DNA of 64,000 nucleotides, taken from NCBI RefSeq assembly GCF_000739375.1, contig NZ_CP006704.1, positions 4,650,001-4,714,000 on the forward strand, given 5' to 3'. This stretch comes from Comamonas testosteroni TK102 (lineage in GTDB: Bacteria > Pseudomonadota > Gammaproteobacteria > Burkholderiales > Burkholderiaceae_C). Position 1 is the stretch's first letter; the number at the start of each line of letters is the position of its first letter. Shown one piece after another: positions 35,511-44,061 of this stretch. The notes under the pieces were generated by a model. It saw nothing but the letters and a program-made list of their open reading frames with translations. It had not been told where the DNA came from and made no database searches. A program made the translations under genes and the position numbers.

Positions 35511-36721
35511 TTCTTATCTCCCTTCACCTTGCGACCACCTTGAGGGCCGCGCACCTGCTTGATATCTGCCTCTGTCATCGTTTTGCTTCTCTTGGGGCCC
35601 CGTTTCTTGCACGATTCATTGCGAAGCTGAGTGCCTCCGAAGCTGTGCATATTTCCCGGCATACGCAGCTTGAGGAAGTAATCCACCTTGGTCAGGTAGT
35701 CGGCATAGACACCTACGATTTCCCACAGCAGCGGATCGTCGTACTGAATCACACGCAATATGGGCTCACCTGTAGACTGGATGGCGTTGACGTTCCAGAC
35801 GTAGGATTTCTCGTTATCGATTACAGACTTCCACATCTGCGCTATGGCACGAGCTGTCCTGATGCGATACTGATGCTTGGACCCATTCAGGCCAATCATC
35901 CAATGCAGATGCAGGCCACGTTGAGCACCAAACTCAATCTTCCAAAAATAAAAGGCCAGATCCGAGCCATAGCGCTTCTTGAGCAGCTCAAGCATGGCAT
36001 CGCGATATTCTGTCACCTCCATCAATTGATCCTCGAAATCTTTCTGATCTTTAAATTTTGCACGTAAGTCAGGAATTGAATGTCGTAGCCCCCAATCCAG
36101 ACGAATCAGCAGAATCTTTGAAAATTTCTTCCAAGATCTGCGGGTTACCCGCATCACCTGACCATAGCGCTTAGTGGCGTTTGTACGATAACTTTTTACA
36201 GCCTTACGCATCCCTTTGTTCAAAAGCATTTTGCGCAATGCAAGTGCCAACTGATCGAAGGCAGATTGAGCCAACTGCAACTCGCAAGCGTTCAATGTCA
36301 TAAACTCTGGCATCCCCATTCCTAGCAAGACACAGTTCTCGGCACCTCCATCCTGAGAGCCTTTCTTCAGGAGAAAGGCACACGTGGTCTCGATGATTCC
36401 TGCAATCATCGGATTAATATCAAGGCAGCTCCAAGCTCCTCTATCTTTTTCTTGCAGAAGCTGAGTGCCAACCTCATCAACCAAGGTGATAAGGGCACCA
36501 GCAAACTTCGATATATATTTTTGTTTTTTCAGATTTTGCTCATTACTCCCAAAAGGTTCCTTGTAGTTATGCTTGATGAGATGCTGAATCAACTCATCAA
36601 GGGCACGCTTCATTCCGGGACCTTCAAAGCCAGGAAGATGATCTTCATCATCATCTTTCGCGTATTCCAACAGAATGTTCTTATGCACAACGGAGTTATG
36701 CATGACGTAGTGTGACTTCAT
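35507..36721 (-). CDS. Inovirus Gp2-like / YagK-YfjJ replication protein
   Basis: This is a 404-residue protein of the YagK/YfjJ (inovirus-type Gp2) family, thought to initiate replication of satellites and filamentous-phage-like elements. The C-terminal domain holds a His-hydrophobe-His pair (GLHLHWMIGLNG) after FYFWKIEFGAQR, and downstream tyrosines in VGVYADYLTKVDYFLKL that could be the nicking residues of an HUH-type enzyme. The N-terminal 180 residues are less conserved. It lies between the AlpA regulator and the DUF3987 gene. Confidence 0.75.
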   Translation of the reverse strand: MKSHYVMHNSVVHKNILLEYAKDDDEDHLPGFEGPGMKRALDELIQHLIKHNYKEPFGSNEQNLKKQKYISKFAGALITLVDEVGTQLLQEKDRGAWSCLDINPMIAGIIETTCAFLLKKGSQDGGAENCVLLGMGMPEFMTLNACELQLAQSAFDQLALALRKMLLNKGMRKAVKSYRTNATKRYGQVMRVTRRSWKKFSKILLIRLDWGLRHSIPDLRAKFKDQKDFEDQLMEVTEYRDAMLELLKKRYGSDLAFYFWKIEFGAQRGLHLHWMIGLNGSKHQYRIRTARAIAQMWKSVIDNEKSYVWNVNAIQSTGEPILRVIQYDDPLLWEIVGVYADYLTKVDYFLKLRMPGNMHSFGGTQLRNESCKKRGPKRSKTMTEADIKQVRGPQGGRKVKGDKK

Positions 36722-36920
36722 AATTAATAATCTATCGAATGGTTTTACTCTTTCTCTTTGATATATTTCTCTTATATATCTTAGTTACTAAGAAACCGAT
36801 TTTCCTTATTGAATATTTGTTTATCCACCGGTGATAATTTCCCCGTTCTCCACGAAGGATTAACCTTCATGGAGATGGAAATTCACACGTGAGTAGTTCC
36901 GGATATTTAATACCCCTAAA
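36722..36920. other. Promoter-sized gap in the satellite module
   Basis: This is about 200 AT-rich bases between alpA and the Rep-like gene. It contains a small inverted repeat (GAAGG-ATTAA-CCTTC) near 36857. The region likely carries the Rep promoter and possibly an origin, but I see no iterons. Confidence 0.35.
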
Positions 36921-37487
36921 TCAGCAAGCTTGTTGCTTTTTCTTCAAGTGCTCGATGTAGTCATTCACATCCGACAGCACCCACCCCCTCGCCTTTGTGC
37001 CAAGACGAATGGGCTTCGGAAACACGGGGTCGTAATACTTGGATTTGGGATTAATGCGCAGATACACCGTGGAGCGAGAAATCCCTAGCGCCTTCAGAAG
37101 TTGGCGCAGGCGGAGGATGGTGTTCAGACGCATGGCATCGTTGCCTACTGTGGCAACGGCCTGGATCGCTTCCTCATCGCAGAAAGGCGTACGGGGGACT
37201 TCCGCAGTCCGAGAGGCTTGGGGGTAAGCGAGCAAGGACATGCTTGCCTGGGATGCCTGTACAGGATGGAAGCTACGCTCCATCTGGCTCTTGGATTGAG
37301 GTGCGTAAGGGGTGTGGTTCATGGCAATCAGCTCGTGTTGAAGAGAACCGGATTGCAGCGGAACGACCAATTTCTTTCGAGCCGGTTGCTTGGCTACGAG
37401 AACAGACTCAAGCATCAATCTTGACTTTTCAATTAATTTGCGATAGCGATAAAAATCAACCATCGCATCCACTCGCAACCTCGTCAT
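36921..37487 (-). CDS. AlpA-family phage/satellite transcriptional regulator
   Basis: This is a 188-residue protein whose last 75 residues are an AlpA/excisionase-like winged helix (TILRLRQLLKALGISRSTVY, then DPVFPKPIRLGTKARGWVLS). AlpA proteins switch on excision or replication of P4-like satellites. The N-terminal 110 residues are an unusual basic extension. I use the ATG at 37487, with AGG 5 bases upstream; the frame continues to 37616, but that part is His/Cys-rich and unlikely. It is first in the leftward alpA-rep-DUF3987 order and divergent from the gene at 37819. Confidence 0.75.
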   Translation of the reverse strand: MTRLRVDAMVDFYRYRKLIEKSRLMLESVLVAKQPARKKLVVPLQSGSLQHELIAMNHTPYAPQSKSQMERSFHPVQASQASMSLLAYPQASRTAEVPRTPFCDEEAIQAVATVGNDAMRLNTILRLRQLLKALGISRSTVYLRINPKSKYYDPVFPKPIRLGTKARGWVLSDVNDYIEHLKKKQQAC

Positions 37488-37818
37488 GCGAACCTGCGAA
37501 AGGTCGCCAACATTTAGTTCCCCCACATTGGAGAAATCGAGTGTTTCGGGCGCATGCGAAAGCTTCGCTTTTTGGCATGCGAAGCCGCATGTGATGCCAG
37601 GCTTGTGACACATCACAAGCTGCGTGATATCGAGACAAACGCCTCTTCGAGCTCTCCCAAAAAGCTGATTCTTTCAATCAACAATCAACTTTTTTTCAAC
37701 CACATATCACCGACCTGAGCAGACACCGCTCTGCCGACCAGGTCGTGGTGATGCGCCTGCCTCCCTCACGACAGGCGCTCCAGCACCTGGCTTCTTGTCT
37801 TTCTTCCAAGGAGCTTTG

Positions 37819-38190
37819 ATGCCTTTTTCCCCTCTCCCTCCCAATTGCCCCCTGTGCCATAGCCCACGGGTCGTCTCCCGCAACTGGGCTCGCAAGACCG
37901 CAGGTGCCATTGGCTGCGCCGCTGGCGCCACAGGTGGCTTTGTGGGCGCCCTGCGTGGTGCGCAGATTGGGATTGCCTCGGGCCTGATGACCGGCCCCGC
38001 GGGTTCAACCCTCGGTGGCATTGCTGGCGCGGTTTTAGGTGGCTTGGCCGGGACAGCCATTGGCTGCGAAGTCGGCACGTCGGTGGGCAAAACGATCGAT
38101 ACCCGAATGCTGGACAACTTCAAGTGCCTGGAATGCAGGCATGTATTTGCCCGCCAGGAATCGACCTCCGGCTATGCCGATTCCGATTGA
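37819..38190 (+). CDS. Glycine-zipper protein between two zinc-ribbon halves
   Basis: This is a 123-residue protein. CPLC near the start and CLEC near the end would make one four-Cys zinc ribbon. Between them is a Gly/Ala-rich glycine zipper (GAIGCAAGATGGFVGALRGA, then GIASGLMTGPAGSTLGGIAG) that could insert in or span a membrane. AAGGAG lies 5 bases before the ATG. It is first of a rightward set leading to DUF932 and YqaJ. I do not know its function. Confidence 0.7.
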   Translation: MPFSPLPPNCPLCHSPRVVSRNWARKTAGAIGCAAGATGGFVGALRGAQIGIASGLMTGPAGSTLGGIAGAVLGGLAGTAIGCEVGTSVGKTIDTRMLDNFKCLECRHVFARQESTSGYADSD

Positions 38191-38276
38191 GCGATTCGCC
38201 CGACTCAGTCCATTTTCCCTTCTACCCCTTACCTCCCCTTTTGGCTTTTCGCTTCTCTTACTGAAGGAGTTCTCTC

Positions 38277-39269
38277 ATGGCACATCTCGTAGAAACCATG
38301 GCCTATACCGGCCAGACCCCCTGGCATGAACTGGGCCACGCCCTCCCTGCCAAGCAAGGCATCGATGTCTGGGCGCAAGCGGCCGGCATGGATTGGCGCA
38401 TCCAGGAAACACCGGTGCGTTATCTCGCATCCAGTGGTGAGCCAGGTCCTTCCGGGCTGTCCGGCCTGTATGCCGAGCCCAAGGAGTTTCCCGAGCAGAA
38501 GGTGCTGTACCGCAGCGACACCCAAGCCCCTCTGTCGGTGGTGGGCAGCCGCTACCAGGTAGTGCAGCCCCGTGAGGTGCTGGAGTTCTATCGGGATCTG
38601 ACCGAAGTGGCCGGCTACGAACTGGAGACGGCCGGGGTGCTCAAGGCCGGGCGCAAGTTCTGGGCCCTGGCCCGTACGGGCAAGTCCGCTGCCCTCAAGG
38701 GCAAGGATGTGGTCAACGGCTATTTACTGCTGGCCACGTCCTGCGATGGGACGCTCGCCACGGTGGCGATGCCTACGACAGTGCGGGTGGTGTGCAATAA
38801 CACGCTGACCATTGCGCTGCGCGATGGGGTCGGTGCCGTCAAGGTGCCGCACAGCACGGCTTTCGATGCCCAGGCGGTCAAGCGCCAGCTGGGCGTGGCC
38901 GTGGGCCAGTGGGACAGTTTCATGTACCGCATGAAGACGCTGGCGGAGCGCAAGATCAAGACCCATGAGGCGATGAATTATTTCCTCAAGGTGATCTGCA
39001 ATACGGACCAGCATTCCGATCCCACGGTGGGCCTGACCAATGAGCGGGCCCTCAAGAAGGTACAGATGCTCTACGAGGGCCACGGCAGGGGCGCCGAGAT
39101 GCAGGCGGCCAAGGATACGGCCTGGGGCCTGCTGTGCGCCGTCACGGAGTTTGTCGACCACGAGAAACAGGCACGAAGCCAGGACAACCGCCTCGACAGT
39201 GCCTGGTTCGGCCAGGGAGCGGTGATCAAGCAACGGGCCCTGGACCATGCGTTGCAGTTGGTCGCCTGA
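38277..39269 (+). CDS. DUF932 domain protein (plasmid/ICE-associated)
   Basis: This is a 330-residue protein of the DUF932 (phage/plasmid-like, LGT_TIGR03299) family, common on conjugative elements and plasmids but of unknown role. Typical segments are GQTPWHELGHALPAKQGIDV at the start, PLSVVGSRYQVVQPREVLEF and MPTTVRVVCNNTLTIALRD. AAGGAG precedes the ATG. A strong terminator lies 90 bp after the stop, so it may be transcribed apart from the YqaJ gene. Confidence 0.85.
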   Translation: MAHLVETMAYTGQTPWHELGHALPAKQGIDVWAQAAGMDWRIQETPVRYLASSGEPGPSGLSGLYAEPKEFPEQKVLYRSDTQAPLSVVGSRYQVVQPREVLEFYRDLTEVAGYELETAGVLKAGRKFWALARTGKSAALKGKDVVNGYLLLATSCDGTLATVAMPTTVRVVCNNTLTIALRDGVGAVKVPHSTAFDAQAVKRQLGVAVGQWDSFMYRMKTLAERKIKTHEAMNYFLKVICNTDQHSDPTVGLTNERALKKVQMLYEGHGRGAEMQAAKDTAWGLLCAVTEFVDHEKQARSQDNRLDSAWFGQGAVIKQRALDHALQLVA

Positions 39270-39359
39270 ATCAGTGGCCTGATCGTGCTTGATCGCTGGC
39301 TTTCTTGTCCGTCTTTGGACGGTTCCCTTCTCTTCTTTCACCACTCTTCTCACCACCAC

Positions 39360-39386
39360 AAGCCGCCTTTTGAGGCGGCTTTTTTA
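39360..39386 (+). terminator. Intrinsic terminator after the DUF932 gene
   Basis: This is an 8-bp stem (AAGCCGCC / GGCGGCTT) with a TTTTGA loop followed by a run of T. It lies between the DUF932 stop and the YqaJ start. Confidence 0.85.
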
Positions 39387-39418
39387 TGCCCGCATTTTTG
39401 CGGGCCAAGGAGTTCTGT

Positions 39419-40483
39419 ATGTCTTTGCACTTGGTGAGCCCTTCGGGGCCTGCTGCGCCTGCAGTGCGCTCTACCTCTGCCCCATCCCGTACTCCCCGCA
39501 AGAGAGCCGCCCTGCGCCTGGTGTCCACCAAGGACCTGGAGCGCGAGGACTGGCTGGAAGTGCGCCGTACCGGCATCGGCAGCTCGGATGCGGCAGCAGC
39601 CATCGGCCTCAATCCCTACCAGTCCCAGTTGGAGCTGTGGATGCAAAAGACCGGCAAGGGCGATCTGTTGCCGGCTGTCGACCCCACGGACGACACCAGC
39701 CCCATGTTCTGGGGCACCTTGCTGGAGCCCATCGTGGCGGCCCATTACACCAAACGCACGGGCAACAAGGTGCGGCGTGTGAATGCGGTGCTGCAGCATC
39801 CCGAACACCCTTGGATGCTGGCCAATGTGGACCGGGAAGTGATCGGAGTTCCCGATGTGCAGTTGCTCGAATGCAAGACGGCCGGCATCCATGGCGCCCG
39901 CCTGTGGCGCGATGGCGTGCCCGAGTATGTGCAGGTTCAGGTGATGCACCAGTTGGCTGTGACGGATAAGCAGGCCGCCGATGTGGTGGTGCTGGTGGGC
40001 GGGCAGGAATTGCGCATCTTTCGCATCGAGCGGGATGAAGCACTGATAGCTCGGCTGATTGCCCTGGAGAAAGCCTTCTGGGACATGGTCCAAAGCGGTA
40101 CCGCGCCGGCCGGTGACGGCTCGGACAGTGCCGAGCAGGCTTTGCGCTGTCTCTATCCCAGCGATGCCGGCGAGCAGGTGGACCTGAGTGAGTATCAGGA
40201 ACTCAACACCACCTTCGAGGAGTTGCTACAGGCCCGTTCCGATCTCGATGCCGCGCAGAAACACGAAGCCCGTCTGCGCCAATGCATCCAGATGCACATG
40301 GGCGAAGCCAGCAAAGCCCTGTTTTCCTGCGGCGGCTCCGTGACCTGGAAGCGCAGCAAGGACGGCCAGGCCTTCAACAGCAGCCAATTCGTGCAAGAGC
40401 ATCCCACGCTGGCCCAGCGCTATCTGAGTCCACGGGCAGGTTCACGGCGATTCTGTGTCTATGAGCCGGAAGCCGAGGCCTAG
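39419..40483 (+). CDS. YqaJ-type viral recombinase (lambda-exonuclease-like)
   Basis: This is a 354-residue 5'-3' exonuclease of the YqaJ family, with a PD-(D/E)XK core. It would process DNA ends for single-strand annealing recombination during transfer or replication of the element. The motifs in order are GIGSSDAAAAIGLNPYQSQL, FWGTLLEPIVAAHYTKRTG (acidic residue), MLANVDREVIG, then LLECKTAG with the catalytic E-x-K. AAGGAG precedes the ATG at 39419. No RecT/Bet-type annealase is beside it. The C-terminal third is helical with a coiled coil. Confidence 0.88.
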   Translation: MSLHLVSPSGPAAPAVRSTSAPSRTPRKRAALRLVSTKDLEREDWLEVRRTGIGSSDAAAAIGLNPYQSQLELWMQKTGKGDLLPAVDPTDDTSPMFWGTLLEPIVAAHYTKRTGNKVRRVNAVLQHPEHPWMLANVDREVIGVPDVQLLECKTAGIHGARLWRDGVPEYVQVQVMHQLAVTDKQAADVVVLVGGQELRIFRIERDEALIARLIALEKAFWDMVQSGTAPAGDGSDSAEQALRCLYPSDAGEQVDLSEYQELNTTFEELLQARSDLDAAQKHEARLRQCIQMHMGEASKALFSCGGSVTWKRSKDGQAFNSSQFVQEHPTLAQRYLSPRAGSRRFCVYEPEAEA

Positions 40484-40803
40484 GCCGAGGAAGGTTCTCA
40501 CTCCCTTGAGGGAAGTTAGACACCGGCCTCGTCAAATATCCGGCGCAAGACCTGCATCGGTAGGAACCGGACTCGGCGTCGCTTGAGCTCGCGCCTGAAA
40601 AGGCGCCCCCTCTCAATGAAGTTGATCCTGGGTTGCATCTCGATTTGGTGAGTTTCCAACGCACCCAATCTAGCAGCAAAAACCAGGCGGTTTGTGACAT
40701 CGCAGTCCGCCCAGGGATCTCCCTCCCCTCCTTCCTTTTCCTTCTTTTTCCTCCCCCGTCCTCCTTGGCTTGGCCCTGGAGGACTTTGTTATTGGAGCAT
40801 TCC
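40484..40803. other. Intergenic region before the Gp3-like gene
   Basis: This is about 320 bases. The plus frame of the next gene is open back to 40633, but that extension is C/T-rich leader-like sequence. I see no other gene, and the promoter and leader of the gene at 40804 are presumably here. Confidence 0.4.
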
Positions 40804-41841
40804 ATGATCAAAGGTTTGATGATCACCCCCCCGGTGATCGGCCGCATCGCCATCGGCAAGGTGGTGGAGCGCAATGGCAAACGATTGCCCGAGAAGGATG
40901 ATGAATTCACCATTACCACCCAGGTGCAGTCTCGTGGGCAGTGGATCCTGCATCCGCTCGACGAAGCGCTACGCCAGGCTACCAGCCAACCATCCAGCGG
41001 CATAAAGGAAGGCGTGAAGCCTTCCCTGTCTGAAGGTAGTGAAGAAGGTGACAGTGGCTTACAGCCCGCTTCTGCTCAGCCTTCGCCGCGTCCCGGCAGG
41101 CGTTCGCTCAAAGAAAAGATGGGGGTTGTCACGGACGCAGAGCAGACAGCCGGCTCCAAAGTCCAGCCTGCAGCGACCTCCACAGCAACCACACCCACCC
41201 GGCGCAAGCTGCGCAGTATCCCTGTGCGGGTGCTGTTCAATGAACCCGATCTGAATCTGCGCGCCCATTACACCTTGTTCGACCGCAGCACGGCTAGGCC
41301 TGTCTGCGTGGGCGACGGCGAGAATTGCAAGCGGGTCACGAGCCAGGGGCTGGCCTCCATGCCCTGCCCCGGACCCGATGCCTGCGCCTTCGGGCGGGAT
41401 GCCTGCAAGCCCTATGGACGGCTGAATCTGGTGATTGGCGACAGCGATGAGCTGGGCAGCTTTATGTTCCGCACCACGGGCTTCAACAGCATCCGCACCT
41501 TGACCGCCCGGCTGCAGTACTTCGCCGCGGTGTCAGGTGGGCATCTGGCCGGCATGCCGCTGGAGCTCAAGCTGCGGGGCAAGTCCACGACGCAGTCACA
41601 TCGCTCGGCGATCTACTACGCGGATCTGGTCGTTCGCAGTGGATTGACGCTGAACGAAGCCATTGCCCAGGCCCAGGAATTGGCGACACAACGCCAGACT
41701 GCGGGGTTTGATCAGCAGGCTTTGGATGAGGCAGCAAGGGTGGGCTATGCCAACGGCAGCTTTGAGGACTCGCTCGAGGAAGCGGAGGTCATTGCCGAGG
41801 AATTTTTCCCTGAAACGTCCTCTGCATCTATCGCCAACTAG
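40804..41841 (+). CDS. Gp3-like recombination-directionality-type protein (often 'hydrolase or metal-binding protein')
   Basis: This is a 345-residue protein. The start MIKGLMITPPVIGRIAIGKV, the segment RSIPVRVLFNEPDLNLRAHY and a Cys-rich zinc-knuckle-like block (CPGPDACAFGRDACKPYGRL) match proteins found on ICEs and plasmids. These are annotated as hydrolase or metal-binding, or Gp3-like after the phage phiC31 directionality factor. I choose the ATG at 40804 (GGAG 6 bases upstream). Residues about 60-130 are low-complexity and probably disordered. It follows YqaJ and may act in the element's recombination; this is uncertain. Confidence 0.6.
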   Translation: MIKGLMITPPVIGRIAIGKVVERNGKRLPEKDDEFTITTQVQSRGQWILHPLDEALRQATSQPSSGIKEGVKPSLSEGSEEGDSGLQPASAQPSPRPGRRSLKEKMGVVTDAEQTAGSKVQPAATSTATTPTRRKLRSIPVRVLFNEPDLNLRAHYTLFDRSTARPVCVGDGENCKRVTSQGLASMPCPGPDACAFGRDACKPYGRLNLVIGDSDELGSFMFRTTGFNSIRTLTARLQYFAAVSGGHLAGMPLELKLRGKSTTQSHRSAIYYADLVVRSGLTLNEAIAQAQELATQRQTAGFDQQALDEAARVGYANGSFEDSLEEAEVIAEEFFPETSSASIAN

Positions 41842-41882
41842 CTTGCTGTCAGTTCCAAAGCGGCCGACTCCCCCACGGGAAA

Positions 41883-42215
41883 TCAGCGTAAGCGACTGCG
41901 CTTGATTTCTGGTGGCTGTGCCGCATTAGCCCGGCGTTCACCGGTCGGAGCCAGCGAGACATCACTCAACGGCTCAAACAGCTCGGCCAGCGTCACTCCC
42001 AGGACATGACAAATGCTTGCCAAGGTTTCGATGGACGGGTTGGCAACACCCCTCTCAATCGCGGAGATGTACGTCCTGTCGACCTGCGCCTCAAAGGCCA
42101 AGGTTTCCTGGGACTTGTCGGCTGCATGCCGGCATTGCTTCACTCGCCGTCCCAAAGCAATGGAAATAGGCGCAGCCGAGGAAGCCGAAGAAGTGGCAGA
42201 GCGCTTGCTGGTCAT
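41883..42215 (-). CDS. XRE-family transcriptional regulator
   Basis: This is a 110-residue Cro/C1-type repressor. The HTH is LGRRVKQCRHAADKSQETLA, FEAQVDRTYISAIERGVANP and SIETLASICHVLGVTLAELF. The ATG at 42215 is preferred; a TTG at 42245 would add ten residues. It is convergent with the Gp3-like gene. A perfect 8-bp inverted repeat lies 57 bp upstream and may be its autoregulatory operator. It marks the right end of the satellite/ICE module. Confidence 0.85.
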   Translation of the reverse strand: MTSKRSATSSASSAAPISIALGRRVKQCRHAADKSQETLAFEAQVDRTYISAIERGVANPSIETLASICHVLGVTLAELFEPLSDVSLAPTGERRANAAQPPEIKRSRLR

Positions 42216-42271
42216 TGGCGGGCAGGATGCCCATTTGCAGACCAATTAACGACGCTATATAAACGTCAATT

Positions 42272-42293
42272 TTTGATGAATATAATCATCAAA
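42272..42293. promoter_or_regulatory. Candidate XRE operator
   Basis: TTTGATGA-ATATAA-TCATCAAA is a perfect 8-bp inverted repeat with an AT-rich centre. It lies upstream of the XRE gene next to TATATAAAC, which could be a -10 element. Cro-like dimers bind sites of this size; binding is inferred. Confidence 0.55.
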
Positions 42294-42529
42294 CGGAGAT
42301 GGAAGGTCTATCAAAACTTCGACTTCAATGAGAGAAGCTCTGCATCCATCTCTTTCCCATTCACCAGTTTCTGCGTCCTCAGCCAAAGCGAGTGACGGGT
42401 TACGAAACCTGGAGTCCACGCCGTTTTGAATGGAGGTCCGCCACCCATCTATCAGCCCTTACTCCGCCCCATGGCCCGCTTCCGGCGGGCTTTCACATTC
42501 AAGACACATCCATAAAGAAGAGGGAAACC

Positions 42530-43843
42530 ATGAAGAAGATTTCGAACCAAGGTATGGCTCAGTTGGCTCTGAGCGTTGTCACGGCAGCAGTGCTGACCGC
42601 CTGCGGCGGCGGCGGTGGCGGCAGCAGCGAAGCGCCACCAGCCTCCAACTCGGCCTCGGCCAACGGCGTGGCGGCTGTGGGCTCGCCCATTGCGGGCGGT
42701 GCCGTGACGCTGAAGTGCGCCTCTGGTGCTTCTGCCTCTGCCACCACCGGCACGGATGGCTCCTGGTCGGCCTCGCTCAAGGGCAGCGACTTTCCTTGCG
42801 TGATCCGCGTCTCCGGCGGCCAGGCCAATGGTCAAGCCCTGACTACGCCTTTGCATTCCATGGTGGCTGCATCGGGTCTGGCCAATATCACGCCGTTGAC
42901 CGATTTGATGGTTGGCATCGTGAGCGGCCAAAAGCCCGATGCCTGGTTCGACTCGGCCACCAATGGGAGCTTGAGCGGTGCGATCCATGCCGGCGCCTTG
43001 GCAACGGCCCAGGACAAGCTCAAGGCGGCTCTGTCCAGCCTGCCGGGCAAGCCGTCGTTGCCGGCTGGCTTCGATCCGCTGACCAGCCAGTTCCAGGCGC
43101 AAAAGGGCGATGCGGGTGATGATTTGCTGGAGAGCTATGGCGCGGCCCTGATTTCTGCTGGTCTGACGCAGTCGGAAGCGGCTGGCAGCGTGGCGGCAGG
43201 CGAGACTCTGACCCAGGCAGCCTTTGCCGGTACGGCTTTCACGACGCCCAACATGACCCTGTTCCGTGCAGGTGCCGCGAAGACCAAGGCCGGCGATTTT
43301 GTTCTGTCGATACCCGATCCCCACCGTGGTCTGCTGACATCGAAGGCGTCCTTGGGCACAGACGGCAATGTGAACCAGGTGGGTCTGCCCTTTGTGGCGG
43401 TGACCAGCCTGCTGGGCAATCGCATCGCACAGTACTGCACGCAAGGCGCTGGCTCCTTTGGCTCCAATCAGCACGGCCAGTACGCCTATCTCTCGGAGGA
43501 CTGGACTCCTGTCACCGATACCACCGAGCTACACGGCAAGGTGTTCAACGAGTACGAGGACTGCAGCCCCACCGGCACGCTGGAATTCCGGGCCGATGAC
43601 TCCGTGGTGTTCACCGAAAACGGTGGCGTTCCCGACGCCCCCAACTTCGGCTTCTCCAAGGCCTTGTCCGGCGAGGGTATGGAGGACCTTGCAGAAAACT
43701 CCATCACGCATGCCAAGGTCTACAAGATCACCTTGGACGGCAAGACAACCTATGCCTATGTCGGTGTCTCGACCCAGAAGGGCCTGACCACACCGGTCAT
43801 CGACGGCAAGGCCAACTACGTGACCATGGGCATTTCGCAATAA
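42530..43843 (+). CDS. Large lipoprotein of unknown function
   Basis: This is a 437-residue protein with a lipoprotein signal (AQLALSVVTAAVLTAC), lipobox LTAC, followed by a Gly6-Ser-Ser linker typical of Burkholderiales outer-membrane lipoproteins. Residues about 45-110 (VGSPIAGGAVTLKCASGASA) look like a carboxypeptidase-regulatory or bacterial Ig-like domain. The rest has no clear match. GAGGG precedes the ATG. It is monocistronic, with a terminator downstream. The function is unknown. Confidence 0.8.
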   Translation: MKKISNQGMAQLALSVVTAAVLTACGGGGGGSSEAPPASNSASANGVAAVGSPIAGGAVTLKCASGASASATTGTDGSWSASLKGSDFPCVIRVSGGQANGQALTTPLHSMVAASGLANITPLTDLMVGIVSGQKPDAWFDSATNGSLSGAIHAGALATAQDKLKAALSSLPGKPSLPAGFDPLTSQFQAQKGDAGDDLLESYGAALISAGLTQSEAAGSVAAGETLTQAAFAGTAFTTPNMTLFRAGAAKTKAGDFVLSIPDPHRGLLTSKASLGTDGNVNQVGLPFVAVTSLLGNRIAQYCTQGAGSFGSNQHGQYAYLSEDWTPVTDTTELHGKVFNEYEDCSPTGTLEFRADDSVVFTENGGVPDAPNFGFSKALSGEGMEDLAENSITHAKVYKITLDGKTTYAYVGVSTQKGLTTPVIDGKANYVTMGISQ

Positions 43844-43886
43844 GCGTTGCCCGATCAACCGGCCTCTGCCGCCCTGCGGCCTCATC

Positions 43887-43917
43887 AAGCGATGCGTTCC
43901 ATTGGAGCGCATCGCTT
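43887..43917 (+). terminator. Hairpin terminator after the lipoprotein gene
   Basis: This is a perfect 10-bp stem (AAGCGATGCG / CGCATCGCTT) with an 11-base loop, followed by CTTGCTTTG. It lies 44 bp after the stop codon. Confidence 0.7.
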
Positions 43918-44061
43918 CTTGCTTTGTAGTTCCGAACCTCATGGGCGCAGCCATTGGCCTAGCGGCCCAGCCATCCTGGCTCACAGCTCACAGAGCCCAG
44001 CGGGCTTGGTACTGCCATGCCTGGCCCTGCCCCACTTCACATTGACCGGAGACCTCTCTCG

